This document shows, piece after piece, positions 1 to 6,325 of a stretch of DNA of 6,325 bases. Origin of the DNA: Bacteroidetes bacterium ADurb.Bin302 (GTDB lineage: Bacteria > Bacteroidota > Bacteroidia > Bacteroidales > Paludibacteraceae); the NCBI GenBank assembly GCA_002069025.1, contig MWBK01000208.1, positions 1 through 6,325 of the forward strand, read 5' to 3'. The notes beneath the pieces were generated by a model, which worked only from the letters and a program-made list of their open reading frames with translations, had not been told where the DNA came from and ran no database searches. Every line of letters starts with the position of its first letter. The stretch's first letter is position 1. The position numbers and the translations under genes were made by a program.

Positions 1-479
1 TCGCCACTCCAATTAAACTTTATTTCATGCGTATTGCCGGTAGTTTTAAGCTTTTCGGCATACAATTCAACACTTTCGCCACGTATCAAACATGATTTTG
101 ATAAAATTTCTGTTTTCCATTTTTTAAGATTACCTACCATACATTTCCATATACAAAAACTAGTTTTTTGAAAAACTAGTTGGTAATCATTGGGATCTAA
201 AGGTTCTAAACAGAAAATTTCTATATGTGCACCAGTATCCTTTTGAAAAAGCATACGTGCTTGAATCACCTTAGTATTATTAAATACCAATAATGATTTT
301 GTCGGCAATTCGTTTGATAGATCCTTGAATATTTTAGTACTGAAAACACCATTGCGGTTCACCAGTAATTTAGACTCATCGCGTTTCGCTAATGGATACT
401 TTGCAATACGTTCGTTTAAAAGTGGATAATTATAATCCTCTATATTAATACTTTTGATCTTTTCAATCACTGATAGCAT
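1..479 (-). CDS. queA: QueA-family S-adenosylmethionine:tRNA ribosyltransferase-isomerase, N-terminal part (runs off the window)
   Basis: QueA moves the ribosyl part of S-adenosylmethionine onto 7-aminomethyl-7-deazaguanine in tRNA, giving epoxyqueuosine, in the cytoplasm. The frame translates without a stop for 159 codons from an ATG at 477-479. Family signatures are visible: NYPLLNERIAKYPLAKRD at about residues 17-34, SKLLV, then LLVFNNTKVIQAR followed by TGAHIEIFCLEP. QueA proteins have LPxxLIAxxPxxxR, the VFN(N/D)TRVIPAR segment and GGxIE at these places, so the family call is firm. The N-terminal extension and the VGNLKKWK segment (about residues 115-122) differ from the canonical form and resemble a Bacteroidota QueA-like group that I recall as somewhat longer than E. 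coli QueA. The symbol is therefore meant at family level. The frame is open upstream to a TAG at 540-542 but has no other ATG. There is no Shine-Dalgarno motif. The C-terminal half lies outside the window, so completeness cannot be judged. Confidence 0.88.
   Translation of the reverse strand, partial: MLSVIEKIKSINIEDYNYPLLNERIAKYPLAKRDESKLLVNRNGVFSTKIFKDLSNELPTKSLLVFNNTKVIQARMLFQKDTGAHIEIFCLEPLDPNDYQLVFQKTSFCIWKCMVGNLKKWKTEILSKSCLIRGESVELYAEKLKTTGNTHEIKFNWSG
158..181. repeat. 24-bp near-perfect palindrome inside the QueA-family gene
   Basis: Two 11-bp arms (158-168 and 171-181, arm sequence AACTAGTTTTT) are exact reverse complements separated by 2 bases (TG). Because ACTAGT is itself a palindrome, the segment also contains an 11-bp direct repeat, AAAAACTAGTT, at 155-165 and 171-181. 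It lies in frame within the coding sequence and encodes part of QLVFQKTSF, which fits the family, so it is not an insertion. It may simply result from codon choice. Confidence 0.5.
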
Positions 480-572
480 GATGTTTATGCTGCTTTTATA
501 TCTTATTTTTATCTTATCGATTATGATCTTTTTAAGATTCTAATTAGTCTTATTTATCATAAGATTTTGAAA
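480..572. other. 93-bp spacer between the pump gene and the QueA-family gene, with short A/T-rich repeats
   Basis: No gene fits here. The octamer TATCTTAT occurs twice, at 499-506 and 510-517, with starts 11 bp apart, and TCTTAT recurs at 548-553. Two short hairpins are possible: ATCTT/AAGAT at 526-538 with a 3-nt loop, and TCTTAT/ATAAGA at 548-564 with a 5-nt loop. On the minus strand neither is followed by a run of T, and neither has a G/C-rich stem, so they are weak terminator candidates for the efflux operon. I found no exact TAnnTTTG box here for the QueA-family gene. That gene may be co-transcribed or use a promoter I cannot recognise. Confidence 0.45.
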
Positions 573-3500
573 CTATTTATGCTTCTCAAAATACTTTTCT
601 TGGATTTTTTGCCAAAATTGATAATAATTAGGTATAAATAAAGTACCAACTACAGTACACATTATCATACCTGCAAACACAGCTATACCTAAAGACACAC
701 GGCTTGCTGCACCTGCTCCGCTTGCTGTTACCAATGGGAATACACCTAATATAAATGCAAATGATGTCATTAATATAGGTCTTAAACGGATTTGACCGGC
801 ATCAAAAGCAGCATCTCTAATAGACTTACCTTCTTTTCTGTAATCACGAGCAAATTCTACAATCAAAATAGCATTTTTTGCAGATAGCGCAATCATGAGA
901 ACCATACCAATTTGAGTGTAAATATTAATTGGCAACCCCAATATTATACAACCTAAAATAACACCAAGTAAGGCAATTGGAACCGCCATAATTACTGCCA
1001 TAGGACTGGTTACGCTCTCGTATTGAGCTGCAAGTACCATTAACACAACAATTAAAGCTAATGCAAATATCAGAATTATTGAAGAACCGGCAGATTGTTC
1101 TTGGAACGCCATTGAAGTCCATTCAAAGCCGAATGTGTTTCCAAATTTTTCTTTTGCTAACCGGGCCACTTTATCTTCTGCTTGACCTGAACTATAACCC
1201 TCAGCAGCATTCCCGGACATATATGCAGCTTGATACATGTTATAACGATTTATAACTTCAGTTCCCGTTTTTTGTTCAATTGATGCAAATGTTGCAAATG
1301 GCACCATTTTATCTTCTGAGTTTCTAACACTTAAGCGCATAATGTCATTTGAACTGGAACGATTCCGAGATTCTGCTTGAAGTCTTACTTGATACACTTT
1401 TCCGTATAGTGTAAAGTCATTTACATAAGACGATCCAAGATATGCAGATAGCGCATTAAAAACATCACTGATAGCCAATTTTTGCATTTTTACCTTATCC
1501 CGATCAATATTCAAGAATATTTGTGGAGTTGTTGCCTTGAATGTTGTGCGCAAACCGCTCAATTCTTTTTCTTGATTAGCTTGTTCGGCAAATTCTTCTG
1601 AAACTTTTTGTAATTCGACAACTCCCATATTAGATTTATCTTGCACATACAATTCGTAACCACCTGAGGTACCTAAACCTTGGATTGCAGGCATCATAAA
1701 TCCATAAACTGTTGCTTTTTGAATCTTCATATGTGCTTCTGCATTAAAACGCTTAATAATTGCAGATATTGAAGTTTCATCGGTTTTTCTTTCTTCCCAA
1801 TCTTTTAGCATAACGAACATTGATGCTTTACTAGATATCTGAGCTCCATCAGCCATTGACATACCTGAAATAGTAACATGCTTGTCAACTCCGGGTATTG
1901 AATCTAAAATTTGCTCGGCTTGCTCCATAACTTCCATGGTTTCATTTAGAGATGCTCCATCTTGAAGTTCTGCCATTATTAAGAAATAGCCTTGATCTTC
2001 TGCAGGAATAAAAGCTGAAGGCATCTTAATAAATCCGAATGCCATTATTGCAGTTAATGCACAGAAAGTCAATAAAACAGCTACAGATTTTCTCAAAAAA
2101 GTGGATATTACCCACGAATATCCCTTATGTAATTTATCAAAACCTGCATTGAAATACCTATATACAAAGAAATTACTTTGTTTTTCTTTCTTTTTCAAAA
2201 TAAGTGCACACAAAGCAGGACTTAATGTCAAAGCATTCAAACCACTAAATGCCGTAGAAACTGCAATTGTTATAGCAAACTGTTTATACATTTCACCCGT
2301 GATACCACCAATAAATGCAGTTGGTACAAACACAGCCAATAGCACTAATACTGTTCCGACAATAGGACCTGAAATTTCTCCCATAGCCTTAAGAGTCGCT
2401 TCCTTTGCATTAGCTGCACCCAATTCCATATGTCTGAAAGTATTTTCCACAACGAGTATCGCATCATCGACCACTATACCTATAGCCAATATCAAACCGA
2501 ACAATGTCAAGGTGTTAATAGAAAATCCCATAAGACCCATCACTGCAAAAGTTCCTACCAATGAAACAGGTATGGTAATTGCAGGAATCAATGTTGCCCT
2601 AAAATCTTGTAAAAACAATAGAATAACAATCAGAACTAATATAATTGCCTCGAACAAAGTTTGGTATACCTCATCAATTGAAACTTCTATAAATTTTGTA
2701 GTATCTAACACAACTTCAGAATGAACACCTTCGGGTAAGCGCTGAGACAGTTCCTCCATCTTTGCCTTTACTGCACTTGCAACTTCCAAAGAATTTGCAT
2801 CCGGTAATTGATATATACAAATAGAACTTGCTGTTTTGTGATTTAACTTACTGTCTATAGTGTATGATTTACTGCCTAATTCAATCTTAGCAACATCTTT
2901 GACACGTAAGTATTTACCTCCGGGCAAAGTTTTTACTACTATATTACCGAATTCTTCAGCATTTACTAATCGGCCTTTTACATCTAAAGTATACTGAAAT
3001 GCTTCTTTGTTAGCAGATGGCAACTCTCCTACTTTACCTGCAGAAACCTGCATATTTTGCTCTTTAATAACAGCAACAATATCTGATGGATTTAATCCTC
3101 TGACACGTAAAACTTCCGGATCGAGCCACAAACGCATACTATATTCATCTGCACCAAAAAGGCTTACAGAACCGACTCCTGGTATGCGCTTAAGTTCATC
3201 AACGATATTTAAAGTAGCGTAGTTATTTAAATACACATTATCGTACAATTCTTCATTATCTGAAGTCATTCCGATAAGCATCAATATACTACTTGATTTT
3301 TTCTCGGTAGTCACACCTAAACGAGTTACATCACTTGGCAAACTTGAAGTTGCTTGATTAACACGGTTTTGAACCAAAACTGTTGCCATATCGATATCTG
3401 TTCCTACTTCAAAAGTAACAGTAAGTGTATATACACCTGCCGAAGATGATACCGAATTCATGTATAACATACCTTCAACACCATTAACTTTATTCTCTAT

Positions 3501-3692
3501 TGGTGCTGCTACAGTTTCGGATATAACTTGTGCGTTTGCGCCGGGATATGCTGCTGTTACAGATACCGTTGGAGGTGTAATTTCAGGATATAGTGCTACG
3601 GGTAAATTTATCAGTGTTATTACACCGGCCAACATAATTAGTAGTGCTATAACAAAAGCAAATATCGGTCGATTGATAAAAAATTTCGACAT
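573..3692 (-). CDS. RND-family efflux pump, inner-membrane permease subunit (AcrB/HAE-1 type)
   Basis: This is the energy-coupling part of a tripartite efflux pump, a proton/drug antiporter in the inner membrane that takes substrates from the periplasm and outer membrane leaflet. It has 1039 residues, the usual length for the family, and starts with the typical [16 protein letters not shown]. The layout is a first membrane helix at about 10-30, a large periplasmic loop to about 340, helices to about 500, a cytoplasmic linker, a helix at about 537-556, a second periplasmic loop to about 868, and the last helices to about 1022. Proton-relay residues are present: D409 and D410 in [15 protein letters not shown]939 in [13 protein letters not shown], and R971 in RLRPILMTS. 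By eye, several pocket phenylalanines of AcrB are replaced (I136, V606, M611, M613), while F179 and F626 remain. It is the third gene of the operon, 6 bp after the adaptor stop, with no Shine-Dalgarno motif. Substrates cannot be read from sequence. Confidence 0.97.
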   Translation of the reverse strand: MSKFFINRPIFAFVIALLIMLAGVITLINLPVALYPEITPPTVSVTAAYPGANAQVISETVAAPIENKVNGVEGMLYMNSVSSSAGVYTLTVTFEVGTDIDMATVLVQNRVNQATSSLPSDVTRLGVTTEKKSSSILMLIGMTSDNEELYDNVYLNNYATLNIVDELKRIPGVGSVSLFGADEYSMRLWLDPEVLRVRGLNPSDIVAVIKEQNMQVSAGKVGELPSANKEAFQYTLDVKGRLVNAEEFGNIVVKTLPGGKYLRVKDVAKIELGSKSYTIDSKLNHKTASSICIYQLPDANSLEVASAVKAKMEELSQRLPEGVHSEVVLDTTKFIEVSIDEVYQTLFEAIILVLIVILLFLQDFRATLIPAITIPVSLVGTFAVMGLMGFSINTLTLFGLILAIGIVVDDAILVVENTFRHMELGAANAKEATLKAMGEISGPIVGTVLVLLAVFVPTAFIGGITGEMYKQFAITIAVSTAFSGLNALTLSPALCALILKKKEKQSNFFVYRYFNAGFDKLHKGYSWVISTFLRKSVAVLLTFCALTAIMAFGFIKMPSAFIPAEDQGYFLIMAELQDGASLNETMEVMEQAEQILDSIPGVDKHVTISGMSMADGAQISSKASMFVMLKDWEERKTDETSISAIIKRFNAEAHMKIQKATVYGFMMPAIQGLGTSGGYELYVQDKSNMGVVELQKVSEEFAEQANQEKELSGLRTTFKATTPQIFLNIDRDKVKMQKLAISDVFNALSAYLGSSYVNDFTLYGKVYQVRLQAESRNRSSSNDIMRLSVRNSEDKMVPFATFASIEQKTGTEVINRYNMYQAAYMSGNAAEGYSSGQAEDKVARLAKEKFGNTFGFEWTSMAFQEQSAGSSIILIFALALIVVLMVLAAQYESVTSPMAVIMAVPIALLGVILGCIILGLPINIYTQIGMVLMIALSAKNAILIVEFARDYRKEGKSIRDAAFDAGQIRLRPILMTSFAFILGVFPLVTASGAGAASRVSLGIAVFAGMIMCTVVGTLFIPNYYQFWQKIQEKYFEKHK

Positions 3693-3698
3693 GGCTGC

Positions 3699-4832
3699 TT
3701 ATTTTTGTTTTGTTGATTCTAATACAGGATTTATTGCTTGACCATTTCTTACGCGAGTCAATGCTTCTGTTATATATAATTCGTCTGCTTGCAAACCTAA
3801 AGTTATTTCACGCATATTGTCACGTTCTAATTGCCCTACTTTGACATTCCTATAACGAACGGTGTCATCCTTTACTACATATATATATCTTCCTGATTGA
3901 TCTGAGCCTATTGAACTTTCAGGAACAAGGACTGCATCTTTTGTTTCCTTATATGGCAATGAAATCTTTACATATACTCCATTATTTAACTCATTCTTTG
4001 GATTTTTAATAACTGCACGCATATCTACTGTTCCGGTAGATAAATCTGCAGATGGAGATAAATAGTCTAATTCTCCTTGAAAAATTTCTGTTTCACCGGT
4101 CACATCGGCAACAATAACATCAACAGTATTAAAAGGTTTAGTATTAATTGATCCTTGAGATTTTGCTTGCTTTTGAGCCCAGATCAAATTACTTGCCTCT
4201 ATTGTAAAAATAGCATACATATTATCTTCCTTGTATAAGGTAGTTAATTGTGTTTGAGGTTTTACATAATTGCCTTCATCAACTGTACTTTTAGAAACAC
4301 GACCATTGCAAGGTGCTTTTATATAGCAATATCCAAGCTGTGTTTGTGCAATACTAAGTTGTGCTTCAGCTGTTTTAATTGCCGACTTACACAAGTCTAC
4401 ATTAGTTTGAGCTTGTATTAAATCTATCTGACTTACGGCGTTACTTTTAGCAGCTTCTTCAATACGATCTAAAGATGATTGTGCAAAAACAAGATTTGAT
4501 TTTGCAGTGGCTAAAGCAGCTTCGGCTGTAGTTAATTTATCTTCGTAAGTTTTAGGCTCAATAATAAATAAGACATCACCTTCTGAAACTTTCTGACCGG
4601 GTTTGATCTTATTTTCTATCAAAAAACCTTCTGTTCTTGCTATGATTTCAACTATTCTTTCTGATTGCAAATAACCGGGATACTCTAAACGATATACAAT
4701 ATCGCGAACCTCAGGATTTGCGACTGAAAATTTTTGTAGAGGCACTTGTTTCGTTTCCTGATCGTTAGCACACGAAAACATTGACAAAAAAATCAATGCT
4801 GCAGGAATAATTATACTTGATTTATTTTTCAT
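3699..4832 (-). CDS. RND efflux periplasmic adaptor (membrane fusion protein, AcrA/MexA type), lipoprotein
   Basis: The adaptor joins the inner-membrane pump to the outer-membrane channel. Its 377 residues match the family. A signal sequence ending in FLSMFS-C gives a likely lipidated Cys21, so the mature protein would be anchored to a membrane facing the periplasm. The domains are: first half of the lipoyl domain at about 60-93 (ARTEGFLIENKIKPGQKVSEG), an Ala/Gln-rich alpha-helical hairpin at about 95-165, second half of the lipoyl domain at about 168-198 (IKAPCNGRVSKSTVDEGNYV), a beta-barrel at about 203-295, and a membrane-proximal domain at about 298-370 (VLVPESSI). The hairpin tip carries R123-x3-A127-x6-S134, matching the R-L-S channel-docking pattern of AcrA except that Leu is replaced by Ala. 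There are three cysteines in the mature part (148, 169, 175). The gene lies 20 bp after the channel gene and 6 bp before the pump gene, which indicates co-transcription. Confidence 0.95.
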   Translation of the reverse strand: MKNKSSIIIPAALIFLSMFSCANDQETKQVPLQKFSVANPEVRDIVYRLEYPGYLQSERIVEIIARTEGFLIENKIKPGQKVSEGDVLFIIEPKTYEDKLTTAEAALATAKSNLVFAQSSLDRIEEAAKSNAVSQIDLIQAQTNVDLCKSAIKTAEAQLSIAQTQLGYCYIKAPCNGRVSKSTVDEGNYVKPQTQLTTLYKEDNMYAIFTIEASNLIWAQKQAKSQGSINTKPFNTVDVIVADVTGETEIFQGELDYLSPSADLSTGTVDMRAVIKNPKNELNNGVYVKISLPYKETKDAVLVPESSIGSDQSGRYIYVVKDDTVRYRNVKVGQLERDNMREITLGLQADELYITEALTRVRNGQAINPVLESTKQK

Positions 4833-4852
4833 ATAGTGTGATTTTTATTTAA

Positions 4853-6250
4853 TTATTTATTATTCCATCCTCCGCCTAAAGCCTTAAATAGATTTACTAA
4901 AGCTGAATAGGTATTGCCTTCTACAGATACAACTGCGTCTTCGTATTGCAACAAAGAACGTTGTGCATCTAAAACATTTTGAAAGTTAATCAAACCTCTT
5001 TTATACAAATCCATTGCCAATGAAAAAGTTGTGAGAGCCTCCTTAAATGCTTTTCTACGCATTTCAGATTCATTGACAGAATAACGATATGTTTTCATAG
5101 CATCATCCACATCTTGCAAAGCCGAAAGAATTGTATTGTTATAATTGTTTATAGAGATCTCTAAATTAGCCTTTGCAGCTTGAGTGCTTCCAGAAAATTG
5201 TGTTCCTGAAAATATAGTCCATTGGATTGCAGGTGCAACTTGCCAATACATATTATTATTCATAAACAATTGCTGAAAATCTGTTGATGCATATCCAAAC
5301 TTGGCTGTTAGATAAAATTTAGGCCACCAATCTGCACGAGTTGCTCCTAGTTGAGCAGCTTGTGCATCAATCTGTTTTTCTGCACTACGCACGTCGGGAC
5401 GTTGACGAATAACTTCTGATGGTATCCCAACGGGTACTAATATAGGATTCTCTTTCAATGGAATATCTTTTACTAGAGCTAAATCTGATTCTAAATCCCA
5501 TGGTAATTTTCCGACCAAAACACCTATTGTATTAATGTACTTTGAAACCAATGATTCCAATTTTGGTTTTGATGCTGCAGTAGAATAATATATCGACTTA
5601 GCTTGAGAAACGTCTAATGCAGAGACTAAGCCTGAATTGAAACGCGCTTCTGTAATATCCATTGTCTCTTTCTGACTAGCTAAATTACGTTTTACTACAT
5701 TTAAGCGTAGTTGAGTTGTACGCAAAGAAAAGTAAGCATTTGCAACTTGTGCTACTAAAATAGTCATCATTGCATTATACTCTTCTTGTGTTGCCTCATA
5801 AACTTTCTTTTGTGCATTTGCTTTATTTCTTACAGAACCTATTATATCTATTTCCCATTGAAAATCCAAACCTAAAGATCCTGTATGAGCAATCATTCCT
5901 ATCGCGCTAATGTTTTTATTATAATCATAAGCTGCGCCTAATGATATTTGAGGATAAAACCCTGCCTCAGCAATACGCATATTAGCTTTTGCTTGGGCAA
6001 TTCTATATGATGCTGCAACTAAGTCATAATTATTGGCAATAGCCAATTCTTCGATTGAATTCAAAACGGGATCATCAAAAGATTGCCACCATTTTTGTTC
6101 TATTGGTTGCTGTTCTAAAAAAAACGTATCAGACTTTAAAATCCAGTTTTTCGGGATATTCGAATCAATACGCCCAGTACTTGGTTTTGCATATAAAGAA
6201 AAAGATGTGGATAAAAATACGAGTAGTATCAGAATTAATTTATTTTGCAT
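4853..6250 (-). CDS. RND efflux outer-membrane channel (TolC/OprM, NodT subfamily)
   Basis: This is the outer-membrane exit duct of the tripartite pump, forming a trimeric beta-barrel with a long periplasmic helical tunnel. Its 465 residues are the normal length. NodT-type signatures are clear: WWQSFDDPVL at 54-63, ANNYDLVAASYRIAQAKA at 72-89, RFNSGLVSALDVSQA at 203-217, GIPSEVIRQRPDVRSAE at 275-291, WWPKFYL at 308-314, the second-repeat YKRGLINFQNVLDAQRSLL at 416-434, and the C-terminal ALGGGW at 457-462. The two halves show the internal duplication of the family. The signal peptide is MQNKLILILLVFLSTSFSLYA, with likely cleavage after Ala21. The protein has no cysteine at all, so unlike OprM and many NodT relatives it cannot be lipidated. 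The gene is first in the operon. The ATG at 6248-6250 is supported by the signal peptide directly behind it and by a promoter box 20 bp upstream. The leader is A/T-rich without a Shine-Dalgarno motif. Confidence 0.95.
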   Translation of the reverse strand: MQNKLILILLVFLSTSFSLYAKPSTGRIDSNIPKNWILKSDTFFLEQQPIEQKWWQSFDDPVLNSIEELAIANNYDLVAASYRIAQAKANMRIAEAGFYPQISLGAAYDYNKNISAIGMIAHTGSLGLDFQWEIDIIGSVRNKANAQKKVYEATQEEYNAMMTILVAQVANAYFSLRTTQLRLNVVKRNLASQKETMDITEARFNSGLVSALDVSQAKSIYYSTAASKPKLESLVSKYINTIGVLVGKLPWDLESDLALVKDIPLKENPILVPVGIPSEVIRQRPDVRSAEKQIDAQAAQLGATRADWWPKFYLTAKFGYASTDFQQLFMNNNMYWQVAPAIQWTIFSGTQFSGSTQAAKANLEISINNYNNTILSALQDVDDAMKTYRYSVNESEMRRKAFKEALTTFSLAMDLYKRGLINFQNVLDAQRSLLQYEDAVVSVEGNTYSALVNLFKALGGGWNNK

Positions 6251-6270
6251 TTGTTTTTATTTATATATCG

Positions 6271-6278
6271 CAAAAGTA
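6271..6278 (-). promoter_or_regulatory. Bacteroidota-type -7 promoter box (TACTTTTG) for the efflux operon
   Basis: On the minus strand the sequence TACTTTTG matches the TAnnTTTG -7 consensus of the primary sigma factor in Bacteroidota. It ends 20 bp before the ATG of the channel gene, so transcription would start near 6264-6266 and leave a leader of about 15 nt. No TTTG-type -33 element stands at the usual 19-21 bp spacing. The nearest T-rich TTTG ends 29 bp upstream, which is too far. The promoter may be weak or helped by an activator. Confidence 0.6.
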
Positions 6279-6307
6279 AGGTTTTTTTAAAGAAAATATG
6301 GGATAAT

Positions 6308-6325
6308 CAAAAAAAAAGTGGCAGG
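6308..6325 (-). terminator. Possible 3' half of a rho-independent terminator of an upstream gene
   Basis: Read on the minus strand, the window begins CCTGCCAC followed by nine T and then G. A G/C-containing segment directly followed by a long T run is the form of the second stem arm and U-tract of an intrinsic terminator. The matching first arm would lie beyond the right edge and cannot be seen. If real, it ends the preceding transcription unit and makes the channel gene the first gene of its operon. A plain poly-T tract is the alternative. Confidence 0.3.

Noticed and set aside
548..564. Hairpin as a firm terminator for the efflux operon
   Set aside because: The stem has only 6 bp with one G-C pair, and on the minus strand no T run follows it. 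The T run present is on the plus-strand side, where no gene is read.
925..1255. Short frames on both strands within the pump gene
   Set aside because: They overlap the conserved C-terminal membrane domain of the RND pump and have no independent features.
2101..2724. 207-codon open frame on the plus strand, antisense to the pump gene
   Set aside because: It lies wholly opposite membrane helices of a clearly real RND gene. Its product has no recognisable motif and is rich in low-complexity residues (Asn, Ile, Thr, Ala), as expected from the reverse strand of hydrophobic codons. It has no sign of its own promoter.
3007..3741. Two shorter plus-strand frames (71 and 93 codons) antisense to the start of the pump gene and the end of the adaptor gene
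   Set aside because: Both are shadows of conserved coding sequence, have no recognisable domains and start inside conserved pump codons.
573..6250. The operon as a new kind of export system
   Set aside because: All three proteins match the standard tripartite RND pump in length, domain order and key residues. The gene set is complete, with no extra or fused component.
6033..6290. Two overlapping plus-strand frames (85 and 74 codons) antisense to the channel gene start
   Set aside because: They overlap each other and run through the signal peptide and promoter box of the channel gene on the other strand. No support for expression is visible.

Overview
The window is AT-rich and all of its genes lie on the minus strand. 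It most likely comes from a Bacteroidota chromosome, probably Bacteroidales. Three things point there: translation leaders that are A/T-rich and have no Shine-Dalgarno motif, an exact TAnnTTTG-type -7 promoter box (TACTTTTG) ahead of the first gene, and close resemblance of the proteins to Bacteroidota families as I remember them. The assignment is an inference and no genus is claimed.

Read in the direction of transcription (high to low coordinates), the layout is as follows. (1) 6308-6325 looks like the 3' half of a terminator belonging to an upstream gene outside the window. (2) The -7 box lies at 6271-6278. (3) An outer-membrane efflux channel of the TolC/OprM/NodT type spans 6250-4853. 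(4) After 20 bp comes a lipoprotein periplasmic adaptor of the AcrA/MexA type, 4832-3699. (5) After 6 bp comes an AcrB/HAE-1-type RND inner-membrane pump, 3692-573. (6) A 93-bp spacer (480-572) holds short A/T-rich direct and inverted repeats. (7) The first 159 codons of a QueA-family gene (S-adenosylmethionine:tRNA ribosyltransferase-isomerase) run from 479 off the left edge.

The three efflux genes form a compact operon encoding a complete tripartite pump. The RND protein would use the proton gradient to drive drug or toxic-compound export, the adaptor would link it to the channel, and the channel would cross the outer membrane. All three reading frames are intact, and the pump keeps its proton-relay residues. 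No regulator gene is visible. The QueA-family gene is an unrelated tRNA-modification type gene that may be read through from the operon or have its own promoter.

I see no mobile element, CRISPR array, tRNA or rRNA. The efflux cassette is a well-known system, so I do not claim a new one. The points most worth checking are the divergent QueA-family protein and the altered substrate-pocket residues of the pump.
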